In this document: one piece after another, positions 49,811-60,484 of the stretch
Position numbering within the stretch: position 1 is the stretch's first letter
Layout: the number at the start of each line of letters is the position of its first letter
Assembly: GCF_001678475.1 (NCBI RefSeq)
Contig: NZ_JTJR01000009.1
Location: forward strand, 47,580-111,579
Reading direction: 5' to 3'
DNA length: 64,000 bases
Source of the DNA: Gallibacterium genomosp. 3
GTDB lineage: Bacteria; Pseudomonadota; Gammaproteobacteria; Enterobacterales; Pasteurellaceae
Notes under the pieces: model-generated
Told to the model about the DNA's origin: nothing
Seen by the model: the letters and a program-made list of their open reading frames with translations, nothing else
Databases searched by the model: none
Translations under genes and position numbers: made by a program

Positions 49811-49839
49811 TTGACATTCTAATAATTAGCGGGTATTTC
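49811..49839 (+). promoter_or_regulatory. Candidate sigma-70 promoter of lysC
   Basis: A perfect -35 TTGACA (49811-49816) and, 17 bases on, a weak -10 TATTTC (49834-49839). Transcription from about 49846 would start just before the riboswitch. The hairpin GTAGCAT/ATGCTAC (49852-49866) would be at the very 5' end. Confidence 0.45.
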
Positions 49840-49867
49840 TATACACGTTTTGTAGCATAATGCTACG

Positions 49868-50030
49868 GCAGGAGAGGCGCGAAACTCAGGTCGTTATTTT
49901 TAGGTCTGGAGCCAGTGAGAAATAATCAGGGGAGTTTCGCCGAGATAAACAATTTTCCAGAAAATTGTTTATCGGCTATTAGGGCTGAATCCCTAAGGCT
50001 GTCATCGGTAAACGATGGAGAGCTTCTGAA
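49868..50030 (+). promoter_or_regulatory. Lysine riboswitch (L box) in the lysC leader
   Basis: Core blocks of the lysine aptamer are in order: GGAGAGGCGCG, P2 closed by GGCGCGAAACTC with GAGTTTCGCC, the GCCGA junction, P3, GGCTATTAGGG for P4 closed by CCCTAA, and GGCTGTCATCGGTAAACGATGGAGAGCTTCTG for P5 and the 3' end. The CCAG loop of P3 is complementary to CTGG in the P2 loop, as needed for the known kissing contact. P3 is long and perfect (14 bp, 49944-49957 with 49960-49973). No clear terminator follows; TTTCCT (50060-50065) could mask the lysC ribosome site AGGAAA, so control may be translational. Confidence 0.92.
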
Positions 50031-50116
50031 CATCATCACAATGTCGTATCTCTTCCAGTTTTCCTACACTTCTGCAACATTTTTTTATTCACAATATCAT
50101 TATTAAGGAAATTTTT

Positions 50117-51469
50117 ATGGCTCATTTATCTGTTGCAAAATTTGGAGGAACTAGCGTAGCTAATTACGCTGCAATGCAATCTTGTGCAAAAATCGTAATG
50201 GCAGATCCAAATACGCGTGTTGTTATCTTATCTGCTTCTGCTGGTGTAACCAATTTATTAGTTGCCCTTGCGAATGGTTGCGAAAAAGCAGAAAGGGAAT
50301 CACTCCTTGATCAAGTAAGAAAAATTCAATACAACATTTTAGACGAATTAAAAAATGCAAGCGTATTACGTGAAGAGATAGATCGCTTATTAGATAATAT
50401 CGAATCTTTATCTGACGCTGCATCATTAGCCACTTCACCTGCATTGATTGATGAAATTATTAGCCACGGTGAAATGATGTCAACATTAATCTTTACTGAA
50501 GTATTACGTGAATTGGGTGCAAGTGCAACTTGGGTAGATGTGAGAACACTTGTTGCAACTAACGAGCATTATGGTAAAGCCGCACCAAATGATGAATTAA
50601 CTCAACAAAATTGCGATCGCGTATTAAAACCATTAATCGACCGTGGTGATCTTGTCATTACCCAAGGTTTTATTGGCAGTGCGCCAAATGGAAAAACAAC
50701 CACATTAGGTCGCGGAGGTAGCGATTACTCAGCTGCATTAATTGCTGAAGTGTTAAATGCAGATGATGTACTCATCTGGACTGATGTTGCTGGTATTTAT
50801 ACTACCGACCCTCGTATTGCACCTGCCGCCAAAAAAATTGATACCATGAGTTTTGCTGAAGCTGCAGAAATGGCAACTTTTGGAGCAAAAGTATTACACC
50901 CAGCAACCTTACTCCCTGCGGTACGTAGCAATATTCCAGTCTATGTTGGTTCAAGTAAAACACCAGAACAAGGTGGAACTTGGGTAACTCGTGATCCACA
51001 ACCTCGTCCGCTATTCCGTGCAATTGCTTTACGCCGCGATCAAATATTACTTACCCTTTCTAGCTTAAGTATGTTACATGCTCAAGGATTCCTAGCGAAT
51101 GTCTTTAATATCTTGGCTAAATATAAAATTTCTGTTGATACCATTACCACTTCAGAAGTTAGCGTAGCACTCACTTTAGATAAGACAGGTTCTGCCTCTT
51201 CTGGTGCAGAATTACTCTCTAATGAGTTATTAGCTGAATTAAGTGAAACTGCTTCTGTGAAAGTCGATACAGGTCTTGCATTAGTAGCCCTTATTGGTAA
51301 CGATTTACACATTGCTGCGGGTGTAGCAAAACGTTTATTTGACACAATCGAAGAATACAACGTACGTATGATTAGCTATGGTGCAAGCACCAATAATATT
51401 TGCTTATTAGTGAAGAGCGAGCACGCTGATGAAGTTGTACGTAAACTTCATCAAGAACTCTTTGAATAA
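50117..51469 (+). CDS. lysC: Aspartokinase III, lysine-sensitive
   Basis: 450 residues, the length of E. coli LysC (449). It phosphorylates aspartate, the first step to lysine, threonine, methionine and diaminopimelate. The kinase domain starts VAKFGGTSVANYAAM and includes TLGRGGSDYSAALIAE and WTDVAGIYTTDPR; two ACT domains for lysine feedback fill about 310-450 (FLANVFNILAKYKISVDTITTSEVSVALTLD). There is no fused homoserine dehydrogenase. Control is double: lysine riboswitch in the leader and feedback on the enzyme. Confidence 0.96.
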   Translation: MAHLSVAKFGGTSVANYAAMQSCAKIVMADPNTRVVILSASAGVTNLLVALANGCEKAERESLLDQVRKIQYNILDELKNASVLREEIDRLLDNIESLSDAASLATSPALIDEIISHGEMMSTLIFTEVLRELGASATWVDVRTLVATNEHYGKAAPNDELTQQNCDRVLKPLIDRGDLVITQGFIGSAPNGKTTTLGRGGSDYSAALIAEVLNADDVLIWTDVAGIYTTDPRIAPAAKKIDTMSFAEAAEMATFGAKVLHPATLLPAVRSNIPVYVGSSKTPEQGGTWVTRDPQPRPLFRAIALRRDQILLTLSSLSMLHAQGFLANVFNILAKYKISVDTITTSEVSVALTLDKTGSASSGAELLSNELLAELSETASVKVDTGLALVALIGNDLHIAAGVAKRLFDTIEEYNVRMISYGASTNNICLLVKSEHADEVVRKLHQELFE

Positions 51470-51499
51470 GTTAATAAATTGTCCTCTATTTTATCTTCT

Positions 51500-51527
51500 G
51501 CCCTTGTCTTCACAAGGGCATTTTTTT
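51500..51527 (+). terminator. Rho-independent terminator after lysC
   Basis: GCCCTTGT (51500-51507) pairs with ACAAGGGC (51512-51519), followed by ATTTTTTT. Confidence 0.9.
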
Positions 51528-51569
51528 CTCCAAAAAAATGTCTAAAAATTGACCTCACTTGATAAATTT

Positions 51570-51585
51570 TGTGATTGATCTCTCA
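51570..51585. promoter_or_regulatory. CRP-like site upstream of siaP
   Basis: TGTGA, six bases, TCTCA: nine of ten core positions of the CRP consensus in an A/T-rich setting, 135-150 bases before the siaP start. CRP control of sialic acid uptake is established in H. influenzae. Confidence 0.5.
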
Positions 51586-51661
51586 ATAATGAAATAAAAC
51601 TTCATTTATCTTAAAAAAATGATATATAGTAATCATCAGTAAAAAGTACTTGCTTTATACT

Positions 51662-52703
<1,042 letters not shown>

Positions 52704-52712
52704 TTCTTCCCT

Positions 52713-52747
52713 GCCTTAGCGTTCTCTGAACGCTAAGGCTTTTTTTA
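52713..52747 (+). terminator. Intra-operon terminator between siaP and siaT
   Basis: GCCTTAGCGTTC (52713-52724) and GAACGCTAAGGC (52728-52739) form a perfect 12-bp stem followed by eight T residues. Read-through would give fewer siaT than siaP transcripts. Confidence 0.88.
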
Positions 52748-52774
52748 ACCTTAGTAAGATGTTATGAGGTTACC

Positions 52775-54625
52775 ATGAAATATTTTAATAAACTTGAAGA
52801 GTGGCTAGGCGGTGCGCTGTTTTTAGTCATTTTTATTATTTTGATTGCACAAATTGCAGCAAGACAAATTTTTGATTCCCCTCTGATTTGGAGTGAAGAG
52901 TTAGCGCGTTTATTATTCGTCTATGTTGGTATGCTGGGGATTTCTATCGGGATTCGTACACAACAACACGTATTTATTGACTTCGTAACTAATATGATGT
53001 CAGAAAAAATCAAAAAAGTGATAGTTTCTCTGGCACAAATCCTTATTTTTATCTCTATTATTTTATTTATCCATTTTGGGATCAAACTTTATAACGGTGC
53101 ATCATTTGAAATTGTTTCGTTAGGTATTTCTGAAAAATGGCTATATGCTTCATTACCATTACTCTCTTTTCTAATGTTAATTCGCTTTTTACAAGCCCAA
53201 ACAGAAAACTATAAAAATAACCTAAGCTATATTCCTTCTACTATCTTCTTAATTGCAGCCGCAATATTAATCGGCTTAATTCTTGTTGCACCAGATGTAT
53301 TCAAAGTATTACGTATCACCAACTATGTAAAATTTGGCAGTGAATCTGTTTATATTGTATTAAGTGTTTGGCTTATTATTATGTTTATTGGTACACCAGT
53401 GGGTTGGTCACTTTTCATTGCAACAATTCTTTACTTTGCAATGACCCGCTGGAATGTTGTCAATTCGGCTTCTGCCAAATTAGTTGATAGTTTAAATAGC
53501 TTCTCTCTACTGAGTGTTCCATTCTTTATCCTTACCGGGATCTTAATGAATACTGGTGGTATCACTACTAAAATTTTTGAATTTGCTAAAGCATTGCTCG
53601 GTCACTATCGTGGCGGTATGGGACACGTAAATATTGGCGCAAGTCTAATCTTTTCTGGTATGTCTGGCTCTGCATTGGCAGATGCAGGCGGTTTAGGGCA
53701 ATTAGAAATCAAAGCAATGCGTGATGCGGGTTATGATGATGATATATGTGGTGGCATTACCGCAGCTTCTTGTATTATCGGGCCATTAGTACCCCCAAGT
53801 ATTGCAATGATTATTTATGGTGTTATTTCTAATCAATCTATTGCTAAGCTCTTTGTTGCTGGGTTTGTGCCAGGTGTTTTGGTTACAATTGCGTTGATGG
53901 TTATGAATTACTTTATTTCTAAAAAACGTAACTATCCTCGTACACCAAAAGCGTCAATGAAAGTTTTATGTCGTGAATTTAAAGGTGCTATTTGGGCATT
54001 ATTAACCCCAATATTGATTATTGTGGGTATTTTTTCTGGTTTATTCACACCAACTGAAGCCGCTGTAATTGCCGCACTCTACTCTATTGTGGTAGGGAAA
54101 TTTGTTTATAAAGAACTTACCCTTGAAAGCTTATTTAAGAGCTGTGTAGAAGCGGTCGCGATTACTGGGGTAACTGTGTTAATGGTGATGACTGTTACTT
54201 TCTTCGGCGATATGATCGCTCGTGAACAAGTTGCGATGAAAATTGCTGAAGTGTTTATTACTGTCGCAGATTCACAATTAATGGTATTAGTGATGATCAA
54301 TTTACTTCTCCTCTTCTTAGGAATGTTTATTGACGCACTAGCACTACAATTCCTTGTGTTACCGATGTTAATTCCAATCGCTGTTCACTTTAACATTGAT
54401 TTAATCTTCTTCGGTGTAATGACAACTTTAAATATGATGATCGGTATCTTAACTCCACCAATGGGTATGGCACTATTTGTGGTTGCTCGTGTTGGTAATA
54501 TGTCAGTCAGTACTGTAACAAAAGGGGTATTGCCATTCCTGATCCCAATTTTTGCAACCTTGGTACTTATTACTATCTTCCCACAAATTATTACCTTTAT
54601 TCCTAACTTATTATTACCGGGTTAA
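52775..54625 (+). CDS. siaT: Sialic acid TRAP transporter fused membrane subunits SiaQM (SiaT)
   Basis: 616 residues, the same length as H. influenzae SiaT. Residues about 1-165 are the four-helix DctQ part ([44 protein letters not shown]), joined by one linking helix to the DctM part of about 430 residues ([77 protein letters not shown]). It uses a sodium gradient to bring in sialic acid from SiaP. GAGGT precedes ATG. The catabolic nan genes are not adjacent. Confidence 0.95.
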   Translation: MKYFNKLEEWLGGALFLVIFIILIAQIAARQIFDSPLIWSEELARLLFVYVGMLGISIGIRTQQHVFIDFVTNMMSEKIKKVIVSLAQILIFISIILFIHFGIKLYNGASFEIVSLGISEKWLYASLPLLSFLMLIRFLQAQTENYKNNLSYIPSTIFLIAAAILIGLILVAPDVFKVLRITNYVKFGSESVYIVLSVWLIIMFIGTPVGWSLFIATILYFAMTRWNVVNSASAKLVDSLNSFSLLSVPFFILTGILMNTGGITTKIFEFAKALLGHYRGGMGHVNIGASLIFSGMSGSALADAGGLGQLEIKAMRDAGYDDDICGGITAASCIIGPLVPPSIAMIIYGVISNQSIAKLFVAGFVPGVLVTIALMVMNYFISKKRNYPRTPKASMKVLCREFKGAIWALLTPILIIVGIFSGLFTPTEAAVIAALYSIVVGKFVYKELTLESLFKSCVEAVAITGVTVLMVMTVTFFGDMIAREQVAMKIAEVFITVADSQLMVLVMINLLLLFLGMFIDALALQFLVLPMLIPIAVHFNIDLIFFGVMTTLNMMIGILTPPMGMALFVVARVGNMSVSTVTKGVLPFLIPIFATLVLITIFPQIITFIPNLLLPG

Positions 54626-54645
54626 TCAATAAACAGACAAAATGC

Positions 54646-54680
54646 GAAAACCTATCTCATCTGAGATAGGTTTTCTTTTT
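54646..54680. terminator. Terminator between siaT and the MFS gene
   Basis: GAAAACCTATCTCA (54646-54659) pairs with TGAGATAGGTTTTC (54662-54675), followed by TTTTT. It separates converging genes. Confidence 0.88.
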
Positions 54681-54706
54681 AACTTATCTTTATCCTCTCA
54701 ACTTTA

Positions 54707-55882
54707 TTAGCTCTTACTTCTTCTCATTCCCCAAATACATACTGGAATAAAACTGAGTAATACAATAGATCCAAGGATAACGCTCGCCCACGAATAATGC
54801 CGCCATAAGAAAATCAAGTAAAATCCGACCATACTTGAACCAAAATAATAGAAAGATAAGTAAAGTGCAGAGGCTAACGCTCGAGCGTGTTGTGCCTGTT
54901 TACCTACCCAACCACTAGCCAAGGCGTGTGTAGTAAAAAAGCCAATACTACAAATTAACAACGCCATAATAATGAGTGGTAATGAAGACACCATTAAACA
55001 AAGAACACCGATCAATAATACGCACCAGCCTAAAAACATTCCTCGTAATGCAGAATAACGTTGAGTAAGTTTTCCGGTTAAGCTCGCAGCAAATGTCCCA
55101 CTGAGATAACATAGAAAGAGTAATGAAACTTGTGTTGTTGAAAAATCATAAGGCGCATTGATCAATCGTAAACTTACTACTGAATAGAGGTTGATAAATA
55201 CACCAAATCCTAAGCCTCCTATAAAATAGGTACGCCACAATTTAGGGTTACGGATATGCCCACATAGATTCTTACGTAAATTATCAAATTGTAGTGTTTG
55301 TAATTGGAAATGTTGCTCTTTGGGTAAGCAGTAAATAATTAAAAATACGCCAATAACAGCTAAAAAACCACAGAATAGCATTGGCATATTCAATCCAAAA
55401 TGATCGGCTAGAAACCCACCTAACAATCGCCCTGAAATTCCGCCTAATGAGTTTGCTGCAATATAAGAACCCACAACCGAAGCAATAGAGCGAGGCTCAA
55501 ACTCTTCACTAATATAAGCAACTGCCACAGCTGGCAACCCACCTAAAGCAACGCCCTGCGCCACCCGAAAAAAGATCCAAGCACTAACTGAATCAACAAA
55601 ATAAAGAATAATCCCAATTATTGCTGTAATGCCTAGACTAATCATCATCATCAGCCGTCGGCCGAAACGATCTGCAAATAATGCCCAAGGAATCAGACTT
55701 AAACTCAATCCTAATGAAGCCCCCGCAAAAATCCAATTCGCGATAGTGATAGAAACTTGATATTTTTTAGCAAAATCCGCCAAGATTGGTTGTGCTGAAT
55801 AGAGGTTACAGAAAACAAGAAAAGATGAAAAGGCTAAAGCAAAACTCGCTAAATAAAACTCTCGGGAACGCAGTGTGATCAT
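54707..55882 (-). CDS. MFS transporter, YnfM-like exporter
   Basis: 391 residues with about 12 hydrophobic spans. The motif between spans 2 and 3 is GALFADRFGRR-like (WALFADRFGRRLMM, near 67-80), and GLPAVAVAYISEEFEPR lies at the end of span 4-5. The opening FCNLYSAQPILADFA is typical of the YnfM/inner membrane transport protein group. Substrate unknown; relatives export sugars, arabinose analogues or drugs. It is on its own, between two convergent or codirectional units; the weak ribosome site suggests low expression. Confidence 0.82.
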   Translation of the reverse strand: MITLRSREFYLASFALAFSSFLVFCNLYSAQPILADFAKKYQVSITIANWIFAGASLGLSLSLIPWALFADRFGRRLMMMISLGITAIIGIILYFVDSVSAWIFFRVAQGVALGGLPAVAVAYISEEFEPRSIASVVGSYIAANSLGGISGRLLGGFLADHFGLNMPMLFCGFLAVIGVFLIIYCLPKEQHFQLQTLQFDNLRKNLCGHIRNPKLWRTYFIGGLGFGVFINLYSVVSLRLINAPYDFSTTQVSLLFLCYLSGTFAASLTGKLTQRYSALRGMFLGWCVLLIGVLCLMVSSLPLIIMALLICSIGFFTTHALASGWVGKQAQHARALASALYLSFYYFGSSMVGFYLIFLWRHYSWASVILGSIVLLSFIPVCIWGMRRSKS

Positions 55883-55950
55883 TATTGTTTATGAACTTTA
55901 AGATAAGGATAACCCTATCTTATTCCCTTAACAACTCTTTTACAAATATT

Positions 55951-56754
55951 TTATACCGTGCGCCGTTGCAAAACCTCAACATTATCACCAACACGTACAA
56001 CGCCACTATTTAGTGGGATCAAATTGATACCAAATAATGGCGCACCTTCTGCATTTTTATGAATTTTCTTTAATGTCCGAAAAGGCTCACATTTTGGTTC
56101 TAATTCTCCTGTTGATAAATTTCTTGTTGTCAAAATGCAACGTTCACATAGCTTACTATGCAAAAACTCTACCTCACCAATTTTAATCGTATGCCATGTT
56201 TCTTCAGCAAAAGCCTCTTCGCCACTAACGATTAAATTGCCACGGAATTGATTAATACTAATTGGAACTGGGCAAGCTTGTTGCACCGCAGCAAATGAAG
56301 CTTCGCTGACTAACAATAACGGATACCCATCTGCAAATGACACACTATGTTCTGGAAAGCGCTTGATAAAACGTTGATCACGCTTTCCTAACCAACGTAA
56401 TACTACCTTTGTCTGTAATTTCTCACTAAACCACTGATTGATCTCGACTGGTGCAATATAAGATGGAAAGTGAGTTCCCCACACTTCACATTCCTGCTGT
56501 TGTGAGAAATCTTGATAACGTACCAAAATTTGACTGCCATCTTGATGGCGTACAATTAACCCTTGTGCAACAGGATAGGCAGAGAATTTATATAACTCGC
56601 CATGCTTACGTGCAGTAATAAACGTTCCACCCTCGTCTGTAAGCATAAATTCCCGATCAAAACTCAAGCCATGCGGTTGAACATAACTCTGTTCTGTAAA
56701 ACAAGGTTGTGTTGATTTAATCGGATAAAAAGCAATTTTATTCAATGTATTCAT
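55951..56754 (-). CDS. MOSC domain protein, YcbX-like without ferredoxin domain
   Basis: 267 residues. The N-terminal beta-barrel (MOSC_N: KIAFYPIKSTQPCFTEQSYVQPHGLSFDREFML) is followed by the MOSC domain (about 115-265) with the cofactor-binding Cys in SKLCERCILTTRN. E. coli YcbX has an additional C-terminal 2Fe-2S domain (369 residues) that is absent here. MOSC proteins bind molybdenum cofactor and reduce N-hydroxylated bases. The reductase partner is not visible nearby. ATG at 56752-56754 has AAGGCG upstream. Confidence 0.87.
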   Translation of the reverse strand: MNTLNKIAFYPIKSTQPCFTEQSYVQPHGLSFDREFMLTDEGGTFITARKHGELYKFSAYPVAQGLIVRHQDGSQILVRYQDFSQQQECEVWGTHFPSYIAPVEINQWFSEKLQTKVVLRWLGKRDQRFIKRFPEHSVSFADGYPLLLVSEASFAAVQQACPVPISINQFRGNLIVSGEEAFAEETWHTIKIGEVEFLHSKLCERCILTTRNLSTGELEPKCEPFRTLKKIHKNAEGAPLFGINLIPLNSGVVRVGDNVEVLQRRTV

Positions 56755-57477
<723 letters not shown>

Positions 57478-57521
57478 TTTATTTTAATAAGACAAACACA
57501 ACAAACTTAGGGGAATTAAAA

Positions 57522-58814
57522 ATGAAACGATACCATTGGTTAATGGCTCTGCTGCCAGTTACAGCACACGCCGATCTTGCGGATTGGGTACAACCAACTT
57601 CTGTGATTAGTGCAGGCGATACTGCATGGGTTATGTTAGCAGCAATCTTAGTCTTATTTATGACAATTCCAGGATTAGCACTTTTCTATGCTGGTATGGT
57701 TCGTAAGAAAAATATACTTGCAACGATGGTACAAAGTTTTGCCGTATGTTGTTTAGTTGCTGTAATTTGGCTAGTTTGTGGATACAGCTTAGCCTTTACT
57801 CCAAACAATGCTTACATTGGTGGTTTAGATCGTCTGTTCTTAAATGGGTTAAATGTTTTTACTGAACAAGGCAAATTAACTGTTTATCCAGGCGCAGGCT
57901 CTATTCCAGAATCAGCATTTGTGGTATTCCAAATGGCATTCGCAATTATCGCTGGTGCTATTATTACTGGTGCTTTTGCAGAAAGAATTAAATTTAGTGC
58001 AGTATTAGTGTTTGTTGGGGTATGGACATTATTGGTTTACGTACCGACTGCCCACTGGGTATGGAGTATCGGTGGTTGGTTAGCTGAAGATGGCGTTTTA
58101 GACTATGCAGGCGGTACCGTTATTCATATCAATGCTGGTATTGCAGGACTTTGTGCCGCACTCTTTATTGGTAAACGTATTGGTTATGGCAAAGATGCAA
58201 TGCCTCCATACAACCTAGCATTAACTTTAATCGGTTGTGCAATGCTTTGGATTGGTTGGTTCGGTTTTAACGCTGGTTCTGCTCTTGCGGCTGACAGCCG
58301 TGCCGGAATGGCGTTAGCAACAACCCAAATCGCAGCAGCCGTAGCAGCATTAACATGGATGTTATGTGAAGTTCTTAGCAAACATAAACCATCAGCATTA
58401 GGTTTAGCTTCTGGTGCAGTTGCAGGTTTAGTGGGAATTACCCCAGCCGCAGGTTTTGTTTCCGCACAAAGTGCTGTATGGATTGGTTTAATCACTAGCG
58501 CAGTATGTTTTATCGCAGTGACCAAAATTAAATATAAACTAGGCTATGATGATTCTCTTGATGCCTTTGGTATCCATGGTATTGGCGGTATCGTTGGTGC
58601 AGTATTAACAGGTGTATTTGTATCAACTGATATTACCGGTGGTGACGCGAGTGTACTCGCTCAAATCGAAAGTGTTGTGATCACCTTAATTTACAGCAGT
58701 GTTGTTTCTTGCTTGATTCTTTGGGTAATGAGTTTATTCATGGATATCCGAGTATCTGCTGATGAAGAACGCCAAGGTTTAGACTTAATCTCTCATGGCG
58801 AACGTTTAGAATAG
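57522..58814 (+). CDS. amtB: Ammonium channel AmtB
   Basis: 430 residues with a signal peptide (1-17, VTAHA) and 11 hydrophobic spans, as in E. coli AmtB (428). Signatures are GDTAWVMLAAILVLFMTIPGLALFYAGMVR, the pore segment YVPTAHWVWSIGGWL, the first pore His in GGTVIHINAGIAGL, and the second in DAFGIHGIGGIVGAVLTG. It conducts ammonia across the inner membrane and is shut by GlnK. The stop is followed by a terminator about 40 bases on. Confidence 0.96.
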   Translation: MKRYHWLMALLPVTAHADLADWVQPTSVISAGDTAWVMLAAILVLFMTIPGLALFYAGMVRKKNILATMVQSFAVCCLVAVIWLVCGYSLAFTPNNAYIGGLDRLFLNGLNVFTEQGKLTVYPGAGSIPESAFVVFQMAFAIIAGAIITGAFAERIKFSAVLVFVGVWTLLVYVPTAHWVWSIGGWLAEDGVLDYAGGTVIHINAGIAGLCAALFIGKRIGYGKDAMPPYNLALTLIGCAMLWIGWFGFNAGSALAADSRAGMALATTQIAAAVAALTWMLCEVLSKHKPSALGLASGAVAGLVGITPAAGFVSAQSAVWIGLITSAVCFIAVTKIKYKLGYDDSLDAFGIHGIGGIVGAVLTGVFVSTDITGGDASVLAQIESVVITLIYSSVVSCLILWVMSLFMDIRVSADEERQGLDLISHGERLE

Positions 58815-58853
58815 TTTTTAATAAGCATAGTAGTTGTTATATTGACAATGTTT

Positions 58854-58900
58854 CTGCACCGTAAAGGTTGAATTTCAACTGATGAAGGTGCAGTTTTTTA
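58854..58900 (+). terminator. Rho-independent terminator after amtB
   Basis: CTGCACC (58854-58860) pairs with GGTGCAG (58887-58893), enclosing a second small hairpin (GTTGA with TCAAC), and is followed by TTTTTTATTTTTT. Confidence 0.8.
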
Positions 58901-58904
58901 TTTT

Positions 58905-59081
58905 TTCAGTTTACTCGCCTCCAACACACTGCCCTTTTCCTTATATTCATACCCTTATTTTTTAGTATCAAATAACTAATTGATTTATAAGTAATTATAT
59001 TTACCTTATAAAAAAGGGTTTATCTTTAGATTTGTAGTATAATCCCTTGTGGTTCTTGAAGTTATCTTAACTTCTGTTCTA
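58905..59081 (+). other. Likely CRISPR leader
   Basis: 177 bases, A/T-rich, between the amtB terminator and the first repeat. A -10 TATAAT lies at 59038-59043, about 39 bases before repeat 1, on the strand that would transcribe the array. The degenerate repeat at the far end confirms this side as leader. No clear -35. Confidence 0.6.
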
Positions 59082-59470
59082 GTTTACTGCCGCATAGGCA
59101 GCTTAGAAAATATCCGCAATTTTATTTGCGATTGGTTCAATGTTTACTGCCGCATAGGCAGCTTAGAAATACACTCCACGCCATCATCTGCAACCAAGCA
59201 CGTTTACTGCCGCATAGGCAGCTTAGAAAATTGTATTTAAACTTTGTATTAAAGCAACTACGTTTACTGCCGCATAGGCAGCTTAGAAATGCTACTGCTT
59301 GTGCATTACTAAAAAAAGCGTGTTTACTGCCGCATAGGCAGCTTAGAAAGAAGCCGTCGATAAAAAGGGCGAACAAGTGAAGTTTACTGCCGCATAGGCA
59401 GCTTAGAAAGGTGTCAAATAACACAACACATAATAACTACTAGTTTACTGCCGCATAGGCAGGAAAAATA
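59082..59470 (+). CRISPR. CRISPR array, subtype I-F repeat, 7 repeats and 6 spacers, no adjacent cas genes
   Basis: Repeats of 28 bases start at 59082, 59142, 59202, 59262, 59322, 59382 and 59443. The first 20 bases are GTTTACTGCCGCATAGGCAG, followed by CTTAGAAA. The first six are identical; the seventh keeps the first 20 bases and then diverges, marking the end far from the leader. Spacers are 32 bases (the last is 33) and all differ. The CTGCC...GGCAG hairpin and the AGAAA end are those of I-F repeats cut by Cas6f (Csy4). No cas1, cas2-3 or csy gene is found in the window, so interference would need cas genes elsewhere. Short reading frames through the array are artefacts. Confidence 0.97.
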
Positions 59471-59472
59471 AG

Positions 59473-59511
59473 CAAAAAATTACCCTATAACGTAAAACAT
59501 TATAGAGTAAT
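59473..59511 (-). terminator. Terminator of the YbjN-like gene
   Basis: On the minus strand a 12-bp stem with one mismatch (ATTAC-T-CTATAA, 59511-59500, with TTATAG-G-GTAAT, 59490-59479) is followed by TTTTTT. It separates the gene from the CRISPR array. Confidence 0.75.
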
Positions 59512-59540
59512 CATAACTAGATAAATCAACTCAACTAAAA

Positions 59541-59972
59541 TTAGTTCCAAACTGATTTCATTACTGTTTTATAAGATTCGTTAAGGTGATTAATTAACAC
59601 TTCAAACATAGCGTAAACTAAATCACCATTAATTTTATCCCCTTCTGTTAATAAGCAAGTATCTAAAACAATTGCATTATCATTATCTAGATAATATTTG
59701 AATGATTTATACTGTTTATTCAAATCATTTAATAATGCTTGCACTTTTTGTACTGCTTCTTCTGATTCTACTTTTGGTGCAACTAATACACGAATCATTG
59801 CATAAATAGAATCATCTAAAATAACGATGGTAGGTAATTGATTGCCGCCAATATCAAGATGAGAACGAAATACTACTGTATTTAACGCATCATCAGCAAT
59901 TTCTTCAACAACAAAAGCATCTACTTTCGCATTATCTAAATAGCTTTTAAAACTTTCAGCTTTCTTATTCAC
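59541..59972 (-). CDS. YbjN-like small cytosolic protein
   Basis: 143 residues, acidic, with no signal peptide or membrane span. The pattern is two helix-strand units: FKSYLDNAKVDAFVVEEI, then NTVVFRSHLDIGGNQLPTIVILDDSIYAMIRVLVAPK, a helix with LLNDLNKQYKSFKYYLDNDNAIVLDTCLL, and GDLVYAMFEVLINHLNESYKTVMKSVW. This is the layout of YbjN / type III chaperone-like proteins (putative sensory or stabilising role). I recall the closest relatives in anaerobic Firmicutes rather than Pasteurellaceae, which would suggest transfer, but I cannot verify it. It starts at ATG with GGAG upstream and lies between the CRISPR array and the siderophore receptor. Confidence 0.5.
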   Translation of the reverse strand: MNKKAESFKSYLDNAKVDAFVVEEIADDALNTVVFRSHLDIGGNQLPTIVILDDSIYAMIRVLVAPKVESEEAVQKVQALLNDLNKQYKSFKYYLDNDNAIVLDTCLLTEGDKINGDLVYAMFEVLINHLNESYKTVMKSVWN

Positions 59973-60484
59973 TTGATTTTCTCCTATGAGTAATAGAGGA
60001 GGTAAGATTCATTCCTACCACCATGGGTTTAACAATTTTCATTTTACAACGACTATATCGTTTTCTTCTGCTGATTTTGTACTTTCTATCTTACCATCAG
60101 ATTATGAATAACAATATAAATCATTGTATTACATAATGATAAACTTTAAAGTTGTGAGTGATTATGCCAAAGAAATATTGTATTTGCATAGATTTACTAA
60201 TTCACATTTCATCCATCGACACATACAGATTCACCTAGCACTAGGTAATCTAATTTTAATATCATTATACAAAGTTATTATTTTGATTCCTACCAGTTCT
60301 ATTCCAAAAAAGTTTTACTAAATAGTGCTCTTTTGTAAATAAAAAACTATTTTTAACCACATATATACCTCTAAAGAAATGGTTTTTATAAAAATTTTAA
60401 AGCTACCTCCTCTTTTTCCATTTAAATGATATTAATTCTCATTTATACTTCGATAATTTTTTAGCAACCTAAGGAGAAACTTTA
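59973..60484. other. Intergenic region before the siderophore receptor
   Basis: About 510 bases, A/T-rich. It holds the promoter of the YbjN-like gene on one side and a Fur-controlled promoter on the other. A 65-codon reading frame at 60124-60321 has no ribosome site and no recognisable content; I do not call it. Confidence 0.5.
60421..60449 (+). promoter_or_regulatory. Fur-controlled promoter of the siderophore receptor
   Basis: The Fur box TGATATT-A-ATTCTCA (60427-60441) matches 13 of 15 positions of the 7-1-7 Fur consensus. It fills the spacer between -35 TTTAAA (60421-60426) and -10 TATACT (60444-60449). Iron-loaded Fur would shut off transcription of the receptor and the esterase. Confidence 0.65.

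Noticed and set aside
49915..50106. 63-codon frame upstream of lysC
   Set aside because: It overlaps the lysine riboswitch, whose structure explains the sequence.
59049..59424. Reading frames through the repeat region with periodic LPHRQLR or FLSCLCGSK units
   Set aside because: The periodicity comes from the CRISPR repeats; there is no ribosome site or coding signal.
60124..60321. 65-codon frame before the siderophore receptor
   Set aside because: No ribosome site, composition like surrounding spacer and no recognisable protein.
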